A stretch of 32,180 nucleotides of DNA from Chitinispirillia bacterium (GCA_009786575.1 WQRV01000011.1:1-32180), one strand, 5' to 3'; positions 24,574-32,180 are shown, counted from the first letter of the stretch. Translations and numbers: made by a program. The notes: generated from the letters alone by a model not told the origin.

Positions 24574-24581
24574 TATCAGGC
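24276..24581 (+). repeat. near-identical 306-bp direct repeat, second copy
   Basis: Partner of 23642-23947. The sharp border near AATTAAGGC, inside the coding region, points to gene conversion or a recent partial duplication rather than selection on the whole protein. Confidence 0.92.
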
Positions 24582-24683
24582 CGGGCGGTGAATTTTGGGA
24601 GGCGGGAGCGGGCAACGCCAGTGCCTTGTCATAGTTGACAAAAATGGGCAGTTTTAACTGTAAAAAAATTTCATTGATTCAAT

Positions 24684-24713
24684 TTGACTTTAATATGTTG
24701 AATTATATATATT
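24684..24713 (+). promoter_or_regulatory. possible promoter before mraY
   Basis: TTGACT (24684-24689) is followed by TATATT after 18 bases, or TATATA after 16. Either would start the transcript within about ten bases of the mraY ATG, giving an almost leaderless message. A TTGACA further upstream has no convincing partner, so this call is weak. Confidence 0.3.
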
Positions 24714-24721
24714 AAGGTATT

Positions 24722-25915
24722 ATGCTTATTGAATACCTCTCCCAGACTACCGGAATATACCTGCTGAGCAGCCGGCTGTTCAGCACAGGCATGGCCACCG
24801 TTGTCTCGTTCGTCCTGGCCATGCTTCTCTTCCCGTCCTACATAAGGTTCCTGCGGAAGATGCAGGTCTCTTCGGAGTTCGGCAACGCCACGGGGGTGGC
24901 GGCGGGCGGCGGGGACGGCAATGCTGCGGCCGTAAAGGGGCCGGAGGGGCCGGTTATGCCGGCTGGGCTGCTCTTTTTCGGGATAATCATCATCGCCACG
25001 CTGGCCACGGTGCGGATAAATGCCTATGTGGTAAGCGCGCTCGTCATATACTGTTTCTTCAGCATAATCGGCGCGGCGGACGACATTGCCAAGGTTGTGA
25101 ACCAGCGGAAAGTGGCGCGGGGTGAGATGTCGCAGAAGGACTACCAGTACAAGGCCGACGGGATATCGTCTACCCTGCGGCTGGCGCTCTATCTCCTTAT
25201 ATCGCTTATTGTTGCAGTTCTGGCCTACAAGTACATCCCGAACATCAACAAGAGCATGAACATTCCGTTTTTCAGCGTAGACAAGTGGTACCCCGACGCG
25301 TCGGTGTGGCTGTTCATCCCGCTTATGACGCTGACTATCGCGGTGATGGCCAACGGGGTCAACTTCACGGACGGGTTCGACACTCTGGCCACCGTGCCGT
25401 CGATCACCTGCCTCACGTTTTTGGGGATAATATCTTTCGTGGCGAGCAACAGCATTTGGAGCACTTTCCTTCTTATTCCGTATATCCCGGGTTTGCAGGA
25501 GATACTGCCGCTTATAGGGGCTATAATCGGGACGCTTCTGGCTTATTTGTGGTTCAATTCGCCGCCATCGACGATCATCATGGGCGACAGCGGGTCGGTT
25601 GGGCTGGGCGGTTTCATCGGGATCATGTTCATCTTCTCTAAGTCGGAATTTTTCCTGCCGATCGTAGGGTTCATTTTTCTGCTTGAGTTTTGCTCGGTAT
25701 TCATGCAGATGGGGTGGTTTAAGCTTACTAAGAAGCGGATTTTCAAGTGCGCGCCGATACACCACCATTTCCAGTTCGGCATGCGGGCTGGCAAGCGCTA
25801 CGGCGAGGGGCCGCTCGCCGAGTTCAAGATCAAGTCGAAAATTATGTGGCGTTTTCACATATTGTCGATTATATTGATGATAGTGGGCCTGATACTGTTC
25901 CTGAAGGTCCGTTAG
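24722..25915 (+). CDS. mraY: MraY-type phospho-MurNAc-pentapeptide transferase, divergent loop
   Basis: Integral membrane enzyme that transfers phospho-MurNAc-pentapeptide to undecaprenyl phosphate, giving lipid I. It has 397 residues and about ten membrane segments. Catalytic landmarks are present: ADDIAK (D120, D121), NGVNFTDGFD (211-220), IMGDSGSVGLGG (D289) and the MraY-specific PIHHHFQ (~345-351). The chain ends in KVR as in E. coli. It is odd in the first cytoplasmic loop: the usual SH..K.GTPTMGG is replaced by a Gly/Ala-rich stretch (~54-72) and EGPVMPAG. Another polyprenyl-phosphate sugar transferase (WecA type) is less likely because of the HHH motif. It stands alone, outside any visible mur/fts cluster. 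AAGG lies only four bases before the ATG. Confidence 0.85.
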   Translation: MLIEYLSQTTGIYLLSSRLFSTGMATVVSFVLAMLLFPSYIRFLRKMQVSSEFGNATGVAAGGGDGNAAAVKGPEGPVMPAGLLFFGIIIIATLATVRINAYVVSALVIYCFFSIIGAADDIAKVVNQRKVARGEMSQKDYQYKADGISSTLRLALYLLISLIVAVLAYKYIPNINKSMNIPFFSVDKWYPDASVWLFIPLMTLTIAVMANGVNFTDGFDTLATVPSITCLTFLGIISFVASNSIWSTFLLIPYIPGLQEILPLIGAIIGTLLAYLWFNSPPSTIIMGDSGSVGLGGFIGIMFIFSKSEFFLPIVGFIFLLEFCSVFMQMGWFKLTKKRIFKCAPIHHHFQFGMRAGKRYGEGPLAEFKIKSKIMWRFHILSIILMIVGLILFLKVR

Positions 25916-25978
25916 GGCGGAGCCGGTTTTACGGCCGTATCGGCGGTTGCGCGGCGGCCTGCCTTTTGAGAGAGAGCG

Positions 25979-26698
25979 ATGATAACAGATTCTGACTATA
26001 ACTTCATATCCCCGGCAGGCAGGGAGTACGCCATAGCAGCAGCGCGGTTCGCGGCGGTGAACCCGTCGAGCCGCATACTCAACCTCGGCTGCGGCAGCGG
26101 TGCGGGCGCTGCAACGCTGGCCAAAGAGTTCCGCTGCAGGATCCTCGCCGTAGACACCCGCCCTATGCTGGCCCTCGAAGCCAGGACACTATGCGAAAAC
26201 GAAGGCGTCAGCCATTTAGTCTCGGTTGATACGCAAGACCCCTTCGACACCAACCACGCCGAGGACCCGTTCGACCTCATCATCACCGAGGGGGGGTTCC
26301 TCAAACCCACGCTCAGAAAGACTTTTTTTGAGAAGCTGCCCCAGTGGCTCAAACCGAGGAGCTGGGTCGCATTCGCGGATAAAATCTACACGACCGAGCA
26401 AATCCCGTCGTCGGTGCAGCTCACCTTCGGGGAGATAAAGAAGCAGACGCTGACCGAGGAAGCATACCGCGATCTGATAAAAAGCGCAAACCTGGACCTC
26501 CAATACATCGGCCTTGCGCCGCCGAGCAACTGGGACAACTACTACGGCCAAATGGCAAAGAGGTTGGCCGACACGGAGGGGTATTTTGGGACGGGGGCGG
26601 TGAGGACCGCGATGAACAATGAGATAAACCTGTTCTACAGGATGGACTGCCTGAAGTACCTGGGGTATCTGTTCTGTATCTGCCGGAGGAGAATGTAA
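25979..26698 (+). CDS. class I SAM-dependent methyltransferase
   Basis: Protein of 239 residues. Motif I is ILNLGCGSGAGAATLA (~37-52), the acidic loop is ILAVDTRPM, and the region DPFDLIITEGGFL (~97-109) takes the place of motif II. The next strand is LKPRSWVAFADKIY. The C-terminal part (PPSNWDNYYGQMAKRL to FYRMDCLKYLGYLF) resembles a small-molecule methyltransferase. The substrate is unknown. It opens a same-strand group with the GIN-repeat protein and the heptose genes, and lies 2 bp before the former. GAGAGAG precedes the ATG. A sugar or glycan role is possible but not shown. Confidence 0.75.
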   Translation: MITDSDYNFISPAGREYAIAAARFAAVNPSSRILNLGCGSGAGAATLAKEFRCRILAVDTRPMLALEARTLCENEGVSHLVSVDTQDPFDTNHAEDPFDLIITEGGFLKPTLRKTFFEKLPQWLKPRSWVAFADKIYTTEQIPSSVQLTFGEIKKQTLTEEAYRDLIKSANLDLQYIGLAPPSNWDNYYGQMAKRLADTEGYFGTGAVRTAMNNEINLFYRMDCLKYLGYLFCICRRRM

Positions 26699-26700
26699 CT

Positions 26701-27246
26701 ATGCCAAACAGACCAATGCAATCAGTCGGCAACAAGAGGCGGGGCGGGGCGGGCGACCGGCGTACCGGGGCCGCGCTAAATAGCGCGATGCCCGTTAAAG
26801 GGTGCGGCTGGGAGGATATCAGCGAGCGCAGGGACGGTATAAACGACAGACGGGACGGTATAAATGATGCTAAGGCCGGGACAAAGAAAGGCCGGACCGG
26901 ATTAAATGACCGGAGGGCCGGAACAACCGGCGGGGACAAGGCCAATACTGCCGGAGAGTGGACGGATATCAGCGAGAGGCGGGGCGGTATAAATAACCGC
27001 AGGGTCGGGATAAACAGCGAGCGAGCCGGTATAAATATAACTAAGAACCAGTGGCTGATACTTGAGGCCATCGCCGAAAACTCTAATATCACGGCGGTTG
27101 AGCTCTCTGACCTGGTGGGCATCTCTGTCAGGAAGATCGAGACGAACATACAGAAGCTCAAGGCCAAGGGGGTGCTTGAGCGCGTAGGCGCGCGCAAAAA
27201 CGGGTACTGGATGCTGACGCAGCCGGACGGGGAGAGTATGGAATGA
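26701..27246 (+). CDS. winged-helix protein with N-terminal GIN heptad repeats
   Basis: Protein of 181 residues in two parts. Residues ~37-112 are built from 7-residue units of the form RRxGIN(D/N/S), some decayed, including two matching blocks W.DISERR.GIN 50 residues apart. Residues ~114-173 form a winged-helix DNA-binding domain (ILEAIAENSNITAVELSDLVGIS, RKIETNIQKLKAKGVLERVG, NGYWML). From memory of the family, this pairing of GIN-rich linker and winged helix is the C-terminal end of AlbA_2/Schlafen-type ATP-binding regulators. The large N-terminal part of those proteins is missing here, and the upstream gene is unrelated. It is strongly basic. Its stop overlaps the hddA start by four bases (ATGA), so it may regulate, or simply ride with, the heptose genes. 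Confidence 0.65.
   Translation: MPNRPMQSVGNKRRGGAGDRRTGAALNSAMPVKGCGWEDISERRDGINDRRDGINDAKAGTKKGRTGLNDRRAGTTGGDKANTAGEWTDISERRGGINNRRVGINSERAGINITKNQWLILEAIAENSNITAVELSDLVGISVRKIETNIQKLKAKGVLERVGARKNGYWMLTQPDGESME
26812..27036 (+). repeat. 21-bp in-frame repeat region (heptad GIN repeats)
   Basis: About ten 21-bp units, each encoding a heptad like RRDGIND. The best preserved are GACGGTATAAACGACAGACG and its neighbours near 26836-26868 and the set near 26980-27036. Units in the centre are diverged. Confidence 0.75.
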
Positions 27247-28235
27247 TAATCACCAAAACGCCTTTTAGGATGTCCTTTTTCGGCGGCGGGACGGATTTTC
27301 CCGAATTTTACCGCGAACACGGCGGCGCGGTCCTCGTTACCACGTTCGACAAGTACTGCTACGTGAACGTGCGGCGCCTGCCCCCGTTTTTTGATTACTC
27401 AACGGAACTCTCCTACTCAGTAATCGAGCGGGTTGGGGATATTGGCGACATAAGGCACCCCGCGATACGCGAGGCGATGAAGTACCTTGACATGCGGGAT
27501 ATACGCCTCACCTACGAGGCGGACTTGCCGGCTCGCAGCGGCCTGGGGACAAGCAGCTCTTTCGCCGTGGGGATGCTTAGCGCGTTCTACGCCCTCACGG
27601 GAAAGCACAAAAGCAACCGCCAGCTCGCCGACGACGCGATCTATCTCGAAAGGACCCTGTGCAGCGAAACGGGCGGCGTTCAGGACCAGATAGCGGCGGC
27701 TTTCGGTGGATTCAACAGAATCGAGTTCAACGAAAACGGTTACACCGTGAACCCGCTGATAATATCCAACGCCAGAAAAAAAGAGCTGGACGATAACCTG
27801 ATTATGTTTTTCACCGGATTTTCGAGGTTCTCCGCCGATATTCAGGCCGATACGCAAAAAGCGCTGAAGGATAAAACAAAACAGCTCCTTGAGATGAAGC
27901 AGCTCGTGTATGACGCTGAGAAAATCCTCACATCCTCATCCGGCCTTAATGATTTCGGGAAACTGCTTGATTATACGTGGAAGATTAAGAGGGGAATCTC
28001 TACGGGGATATCCACCGGCTCCATCGATAGTATATACGATACGGCGATGAAAAACGGCGCGGCGGGCGGCAAACTGCTCGGGGCAGGCGGCGGCGGATTT
28101 TTTGTCTTTTACTGCGAGAAGGACAAACAGCCCTCGCTCATAAAGGCTCTGGAAAAATTCTTATATGTCCCCTTCGCCTTCGAAAACGAGGGGACGCGCG
28201 TTATCCACTACACACCGGAAGACAGCGGGGCATAG
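27243..28235 (+). CDS. hddA: HddA-like D-glycero-alpha-D-manno-heptose-7-phosphate 1-kinase
   Basis: GHMP kinase of 330 residues. The N-terminus ITKTPFRMSFFGGGTDFPEFY is typical of sugar-1-kinases of the HddA/Fkp type. The ATP loop is PARSGLGTSSSFAVG (~97-110), and the third motif is GAAGGKLLGAGGGGFFVFY (~272-290). HddA phosphorylates the anomeric alpha position and so leads to the GDP-heptose branch, unlike HldE, which makes the beta-phosphate. Neighbours gmhA and the hddC-gmhB fusion supply all other steps, which supports the assignment. GGGGAGAG precedes the ATG. It overlaps the preceding gene by four bases. Confidence 0.9.
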   Translation: MIITKTPFRMSFFGGGTDFPEFYREHGGAVLVTTFDKYCYVNVRRLPPFFDYSTELSYSVIERVGDIGDIRHPAIREAMKYLDMRDIRLTYEADLPARSGLGTSSSFAVGMLSAFYALTGKHKSNRQLADDAIYLERTLCSETGGVQDQIAAAFGGFNRIEFNENGYTVNPLIISNARKKELDDNLIMFFTGFSRFSADIQADTQKALKDKTKQLLEMKQLVYDAEKILTSSSGLNDFGKLLDYTWKIKRGISTGISTGSIDSIYDTAMKNGAAGGKLLGAGGGGFFVFYCEKDKQPSLIKALEKFLYVPFAFENEGTRVIHYTPEDSGA

Positions 28236-28883
28236 ATGAAAACGTCGGCCGAAAAAATATTGAACAGCCTATTCCTGAAATACCCGCAGCTTGGCGGCAT
28301 CAGGCAAAATATCACAGACAGTATCGAACTCGCGGCTAAATCCTTTGCAAGCGGAAATAAACTGCTCGTATGCGGGAACGGGGGAAGCGCCGCCGACAGC
28401 GAGCACATCGCCGGCGAACTCATGAAAGGATTTGTGTTGAGGCGCGAATTGTCAGACAAGCAGCAGGCGCGGATAAAAAGCAGGTTCCCCCATCACGCCG
28501 ATTATCTGATTGCCAACCTGCAACAGGCGCTCCCCGCGATCTCATTAGTAAGCCAGACTTCGTTATGCACCGCCATCGCAAACGACAACTCTTCGGATTT
28601 TATCTTCGCGCAACAAGTGCTGGGGTACGGAAAAGAGGGCGATATCCTGCTGGCGATAAGCACATCCGGCACATCAAAAAACATCGTCTACGCTGCGGAG
28701 ACCGCTAAAGCGTCCGGGATGAGCGTCATCGCGCTGACGGGAGAGTCCGGCGGGACTCTTAAAGACATCTGCGACATTTTGGTGAACGTGCCGGAAACCG
28801 AACCGTACAAGGTTCAGGAACTGCACCTGCCGTATTACCACACATTCTGCCTGACGCTGGAACAGGAATTTTTCGGGGAGTGA
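28236..28883 (+). CDS. gmhA: GmhA, sedoheptulose-7-phosphate isomerase
   Basis: SIS-domain isomerase of 215 residues that converts sedoheptulose 7-phosphate to D-glycero-D-manno-heptose 7-phosphate, the first step of heptose synthesis. Landmarks are LLVCGNGGSAADSEHIAGELMKGF (~43-66), SLVSQTSLCTAIANDNS, the SIS loop LAISTSGTSKNIVYAAETAK, and the C-terminal VQELHLPYYHTFCLTLE with the conserved His/Glu pair. It is slightly longer than the E. coli protein because of a segment (LSDKQQARIKSRFPHHADYL) also common in HddA-linked GmhA proteins. The ATG directly follows the hddA stop codon. Confidence 0.93.
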   Translation: MKTSAEKILNSLFLKYPQLGGIRQNITDSIELAAKSFASGNKLLVCGNGGSAADSEHIAGELMKGFVLRRELSDKQQARIKSRFPHHADYLIANLQQALPAISLVSQTSLCTAIANDNSSDFIFAQQVLGYGKEGDILLAISTSGTSKNIVYAAETAKASGMSVIALTGESGGTLKDICDILVNVPETEPYKVQELHLPYYHTFCLTLEQEFFGE

Positions 28884-28889
28884 ACGAAA

Positions 28890-30143
28890 TTGAAAACCGT
28901 AATCATGGCAGGCGGCAAAGGGACGAGGATCGCCGAGGTCAACCCGGAGGTTCCAAAGCCGATGATAGAAATTTGCGGGAAACCGATACTTTTGCACCAG
29001 ATAAACGTACTCAAGGAACAGGGCTTTAAAGATATAACCCTGATTATCGGGCATCTCGGGAAGATAATCGAGGATTACTTCGGCGACGGTTCGAATTTCG
29101 GGGTGGACATCAAATATATCCGCGAAGATGTGCCGCTCGGAACCGCCGGGGCGCTGTTTTATCTTAAAGATGAGATCCGCGATGATTTTTTGCTGATAAA
29201 CGGGGACATTATCTTTGACATCGACATAAAGAGATTTCTCGATTTCCATAAAAAGTTTGGCGGGATGGCGACGATATTCACACATCCGAACAATCACCCT
29301 TACGACAGCGGGATAATCATCGCCGGCGATAATCACAAAGTAACCGGCTGGCTTCACAAGGAGGACGAGCGAAAGTGGTACAAAAACAGGGTAAACGCCG
29401 GGCTGCACATCCTCTCGCCGGAAGTATTGGCGCAGTTCACCGAACCGCGCAAAACGGATCTCGACAGGGACATTCTGAAAAAACTTATCAATACCGGCGG
29501 GCTTACATGTTACGATTCCCCCGAATACGTACGCGACATGGGGACTCCGGACCGCTACAAACAGGTTACACGGGATATGGATACCGGCCTTGTTAAAAAG
29601 AAGAACCTGTCGAATAAACAGGAAGCGGTATTTATTGACCGTGACGGTACTATAAATAAATATGCCGGTTTTCTCAGGGATATTGATGACTTTCAATTAA
29701 TTGACGGCGTTGCCGAATTTATCATCAACGCCAACGCCGCCGGCAAATTGGTCGTCGTAATAACGAATCAGCCCGTAATAGCGAGGGGCGATATATCGTG
29801 GGGCGAACTTTCGGAAATCCACAATAAAATGGAAACATTGCTGGGGGAGAAAGGCGCGTATGTGGATGATATATTCATCTGCCCGCACCACCCCGACAAA
29901 GGGTTTGAAGGGGAAAGGCCCGAATATAAGATAGACTGCGCGTGCCGGAAACCAAAGCCGGGATTGCTCATGCTGGCCGCCGAAAAGTACAACATCGATC
30001 TCGCGGAATCCATTATGATCGGCGACAGCGATGCGGATATCGCGGCGGGAGAGGCCGCCGGGTGCGCGGCTTTTAAAATCCGGCGCGATGAACGGTGGGC
30101 CGAGACAATCCCGGCAAAATACACCTCCACCCTGCGGCAGTAA
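28890..30143 (+). CDS. hddC-gmhB: HddC-GmhB fusion: heptose-1-P nucleotidyltransferase and heptose bisphosphatase
   Basis: Bifunctional protein of 417 residues. Residues 1-~235 form a sugar nucleotidyltransferase (MAGGKGTRIAEVNPEVPKPM, NGDIIFDID, VNAGLHILSPEVL). Residues ~245-417 form a HAD phosphatase of the GmhB type (FIDRDGTIN with D250 and D252, ITNQPVIARG, zinc site CPHHP and CACRKPKPG, GDSDADIAAG). Together they remove the 7-phosphate and add the nucleotide, in reverse of gene order. With gmhA and hddA the route to NDP-D-glycero-alpha-D-manno-heptose is complete. The nucleotide is probably GDP by analogy. The start is TTG, with GGGGAG 9 bases upstream across the gmhA stop; a further Met at residue 6 would cut the nucleotide loop. 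Confidence 0.9.
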   Translation: MKTVIMAGGKGTRIAEVNPEVPKPMIEICGKPILLHQINVLKEQGFKDITLIIGHLGKIIEDYFGDGSNFGVDIKYIREDVPLGTAGALFYLKDEIRDDFLLINGDIIFDIDIKRFLDFHKKFGGMATIFTHPNNHPYDSGIIIAGDNHKVTGWLHKEDERKWYKNRVNAGLHILSPEVLAQFTEPRKTDLDRDILKKLINTGGLTCYDSPEYVRDMGTPDRYKQVTRDMDTGLVKKKNLSNKQEAVFIDRDGTINKYAGFLRDIDDFQLIDGVAEFIINANAAGKLVVVITNQPVIARGDISWGELSEIHNKMETLLGEKGAYVDDIFICPHHPDKGFEGERPEYKIDCACRKPKPGLLMLAAEKYNIDLAESIMIGDSDADIAAGEAAGCAAFKIRRDERWAETIPAKYTSTLRQ

Positions 30144-30153
30144 GAGCGTAGCC

Positions 30154-31995
30154 ATGGACATCGAATCCCTGCTCGGCCAAATCTCCCGCTTCCCCGAAAC
30201 GCCGGGCGTCTATCAGATGAAAGACGCAGACAACAACCTGCTCTACATAGGCAAGGCGGTCAACCTGAGAAGCCGCGTCCGCTCATACTTCTTTGACAAA
30301 CACGCCGACAGGATGCAAATCCCCGGCATGATGCGCCTGCTCGACCACATCGACCTCATCGTCACCCACACCGAGGCCGAGGCGCTGATACTCGAAGCAA
30401 ACCTCATCCGCAAGCACAAGCCAAAGTACAATATCGACCTCAGGGACGACAAGCACTATCCATACCTGAAAATAACGGTACAGGAACCGTTCCCACGGCT
30501 GCTTGTCGTAAGGCGGGTGGAGAAGGACGGCGCGGTCTACTTCGGGCCTTATACGGACGTCAAGGTGATGCGGAGGATGGCGGCTTTCGCGAAGAAAATT
30601 TTTCGCCTGAGGGACTGTGCCAAAAATCTGCCGCTGCAAAAACCGATCCGCCCGTGCATCAACCACTCGATGAAGCGCTGCGGCGGGCCGTGCGCGGGGA
30701 TCATCAGCTCCGATGATTACAGGCGCGGCATCGACGACCTGATCCGATTCTTAAAAGGCAAGCGCAATGACCTCATCGCTGAATTGGAAGAGCGCATGAG
30801 CCGCGCGTCGGCACAGCTGAAATTTGAGGACGCGGCGCTTCTGAGGGACCAGATCAAACTCATCAAAGACGCCTCACGTTTACAAAGAGTCGATTTAAAG
30901 CTGGCAGATACGGACTGCGATGTTTTCGGCATCGTAAGCAGCGGGCGCGAAATATCTCTGGCGATACTGCACTTCAGGGACAGCTTGCTGATGGCGGCCC
31001 GCAACTTCCTCTTCAAGCGCGACCGCTGGGACCTCTCCTCAGAAAGCCACGACCACATCATCCCGCAATTTTATATGGATGAAGATACCGAAATCCCGCG
31101 TGAAATCATCGTCCCCGACAACGCCGGATTCTCCCAAGCAACACTACAGGAGTGGTTCGATCATCACCATCAGCAAAATCAACAAAAATCCGCCCAATAC
31201 CACCCCCAAGTAATCATCCCCCAAAAAGGTACCAAACGCCTGCTGGTGCTGATGGCCGAGAAAAACGCGCACTCGTACCTGTTACAAAAGGCCCCGCCCA
31301 ACGCGAACCACGACACCGAAGACCTCCAAAAAGCGCTTAACCTGCCGAGGATACCCGAGGTCATAGAGGCCTTCGACATCTCAAACCTCGGCGAGTCGTT
31401 CACCGTCGCCGGGATGGTGCAGTTCAAAAACGGGCTGCCGAACAAATCGGGCTACCGCCGGTACAAAATTAAAACTGTCGAGGGCCAAAACGACTTCGCG
31501 ATGATGATGGAGGCGGTAACGCGGCGGCTGAGGCGGCTGTCCGACGAGGGCGGAGCGTTCCCTGACCTGCTGCTGATTGACGGGGGGAAAGGGCAGCTGC
31601 ACGCGGCAATGGAAGCGCTGGCCAATTTCGCGGACCCGCCGATGATCGCGTCCCTCGCCAAAAAGGAAGAAATCCTCTTCTCCCCCCACCTCCCAGAACC
31701 CCTCGCCCTGCCGCCTGCCCACCCGGCGCGCAAATTGGTGGAGCGGATAAGGGACGAGGTGCACCGCTACGCCATCACCTACCACCGCAAGCTCCGCGGC
31801 AAGCAGTTCACCAAATCGTCCCTCGAAAACCTGCCGGGTATCGGGAAAGTCAGGGCCCAGCTCCTCCTCAAGCGGTTCGGGTCTGTCAAGCGGCTTCGGG
31901 AGGCGTCCGTGGGGGAGATCGCGGGGGTGCAGGGGTTCTCGGAGGAGTCGGCGGAGAGGCTGAAAGAGGCGCTCGGCGGGAATTCTGCGGATTAA
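30154..31995 (+). CDS. uvrC: UvrC, excision nuclease subunit
   Basis: Nucleotide-excision repair nuclease that makes both cuts around a lesion. It has 613 residues from the ATG at 30154, the usual size. It opens with a GIY-YIG domain (PGVYQMKDADNNLLYIGKA, ~17-35). Four Cys follow in the pattern of the reported UvrC iron-sulfur site (RDCAKN, RPCINH, KRCGGPCAG). Next are a UVR motif (RASAQLKFEDAALLRDQI), the RNase H-like nuclease domain (EAFDISNLGES, LLLIDGGKGQL, HRYAITYHRKLRGK) and a C-terminal helix-hairpin-helix pair (LPGIGKVRAQLLLKRFGSV, VQGFSEESAERL). A frame open 41 codons further upstream overlaps hddC-gmhB with no homology and is rejected. It begins 10 bp after hddC-gmhB. Confidence 0.95.
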   Translation: MDIESLLGQISRFPETPGVYQMKDADNNLLYIGKAVNLRSRVRSYFFDKHADRMQIPGMMRLLDHIDLIVTHTEAEALILEANLIRKHKPKYNIDLRDDKHYPYLKITVQEPFPRLLVVRRVEKDGAVYFGPYTDVKVMRRMAAFAKKIFRLRDCAKNLPLQKPIRPCINHSMKRCGGPCAGIISSDDYRRGIDDLIRFLKGKRNDLIAELEERMSRASAQLKFEDAALLRDQIKLIKDASRLQRVDLKLADTDCDVFGIVSSGREISLAILHFRDSLLMAARNFLFKRDRWDLSSESHDHIIPQFYMDEDTEIPREIIVPDNAGFSQATLQEWFDHHHQQNQQKSAQYHPQVIIPQKGTKRLLVLMAEKNAHSYLLQKAPPNANHDTEDLQKALNLPRIPEVIEAFDISNLGESFTVAGMVQFKNGLPNKSGYRRYKIKTVEGQNDFAMMMEAVTRRLRRLSDEGGAFPDLLLIDGGKGQLHAAMEALANFADPPMIASLAKKEEILFSPHLPEPLALPPAHPARKLVERIRDEVHRYAITYHRKLRGKQFTKSSLENLPGIGKVRAQLLLKRFGSVKRLREASVGEIAGVQGFSEESAERLKEALGGNSAD

Positions 31996-32058
31996 ACAGC
32001 AACGTCAACGGCAAAGATAAACCCCTATTTAGCGTAGCTAAAGTCAAAATAAAAATCA

Positions 32059-32150
32059 AGGTCAAAATATTGTGGGATAATGTTTTGTCGCCTCATTATA
32101 AGGTCAAAATCAAAATACTATGGGATTATGTTTTGCCGGTGCATTGTGCT
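32059..32150 (+). repeat. diverged tandem pair in the right-edge repeat
   Basis: Two units begin AGGTCAAAAT (32059 and 32101), each followed by TGGGATNATGTTTTG and a CAT/GCAT tail. The second unit is the start of the outward-facing repeat. A small TTTAGC/GCTAAA palindrome (32028-32042) lies just before. It is too short and AT-rich to call a terminator for uvrC. Confidence 0.6.
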
Positions 32151-32180
32151 GTCGTGATACCGTATACGGGGGAAAAGAGG
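32101..32180 (+). repeat. outward-facing dispersed repeat, right copy (cut by window end)
   Basis: Inverted partner of 253-335. Its last 28 bases are identical to the complement of 253-280. It runs off the window, so its true length is unknown. An open frame (MGLCFAGALCCRDTVYGGKE) parallels the one in the left copy. Confidence 0.8.

Noticed and set aside
24671-25858. 395-codon minus-strand frame opposite mraY
   Set aside because: It is a reverse-strand shadow of a clear MraY, very rich in Arg/His/Pro/Tyr, with no domain.
26421-27320. 299-codon minus-strand frame with a repetitive FIPSLRSL pattern
   Set aside because: It is the antisense reading of the 21-bp GIN repeats; the plus-strand protein has a real winged helix and tight coupling to hddA.
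32043-32117. GGTCAAAAT/GTCAAAAT runs resembling CtsR heptad operators
   Set aside because: Spacing does not fit a CtsR site, they lie after uvrC and not before clp genes, and they belong to the repeat. A similar tract at 12056-12070 is likewise probably just AT-rich sequence.

Overview
The window looks like chromosome from an LPS-bearing (diderm), fairly GC-rich bacterium. The marker set points to the Fibrobacterota or a neighbouring FCB lineage: an LpxC-FabZ fusion, BamA with tandem Skp-like chaperones, LpxA and LpxD, a ClpC/McsA/McsB set normally discussed for Firmicutes, ORF6N-domain proteins, and a winged-helix protein with 'GIN' repeats. The taxonomic placement is inference from gene content only. 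No tRNA, rRNA, CRISPR array, insertion sequence or prophage was recognised.

Layout. Positions 1-360 carry no convincing gene but hold two dispersed repeats. Positions 361-6936, all minus strand, encode two SurA/PpiC-type folding factors, a SAM methyltransferase, an FtsE-type ATPase without FtsX, and a large multi-SLBB polysaccharide-export protein. A 376-bp AT-rich divergent spacer follows. Positions 7313-8485 (plus) encode an AnmK-family protein that has lost its key acidic active-site residues. It converges on, and overlaps, a long minus-strand train that reads from 23274 down to 8462: mcsA, mcsB, clpC, bamA, skp, skp, lpxD, lpxC/fabZ, lpxA, cbiM-like, larE, larB, larC. Gaps in the train are small and several genes overlap, so much of it may be one transcription unit. 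It joins arginine-phosphorylation proteolysis, outer-membrane protein assembly, lipid A synthesis and nickel-pincer-nucleotide cofactor synthesis.

Divergent from mcsA, the plus strand begins with two tandem ORF6N genes whose last ~300 bp are almost identical. They are followed by a divergent MraY lying outside any visible mur/fts cluster, a methyltransferase, the GIN-repeat winged-helix protein, and a complete nucleotide-activated heptose pathway in three genes (hddA, gmhA and an hddC-gmhB fusion). uvrC ends the run. The right edge carries a repeat that is an inverted copy of the one near the left edge, so the two copies face outward.

Themes: most genes serve the cell envelope (lipid A, heptose, murein precursor, outer-membrane protein folding, polysaccharide export). 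The most unusual points are the placement of McsAB-ClpC directly upstream of bamA, a full lar maturation set with a nickel transporter component but no LarA in view, the AnmK-like probable pseudoenzyme, the heptad-repeat winged-helix protein, and the altered MraY substrate loop.
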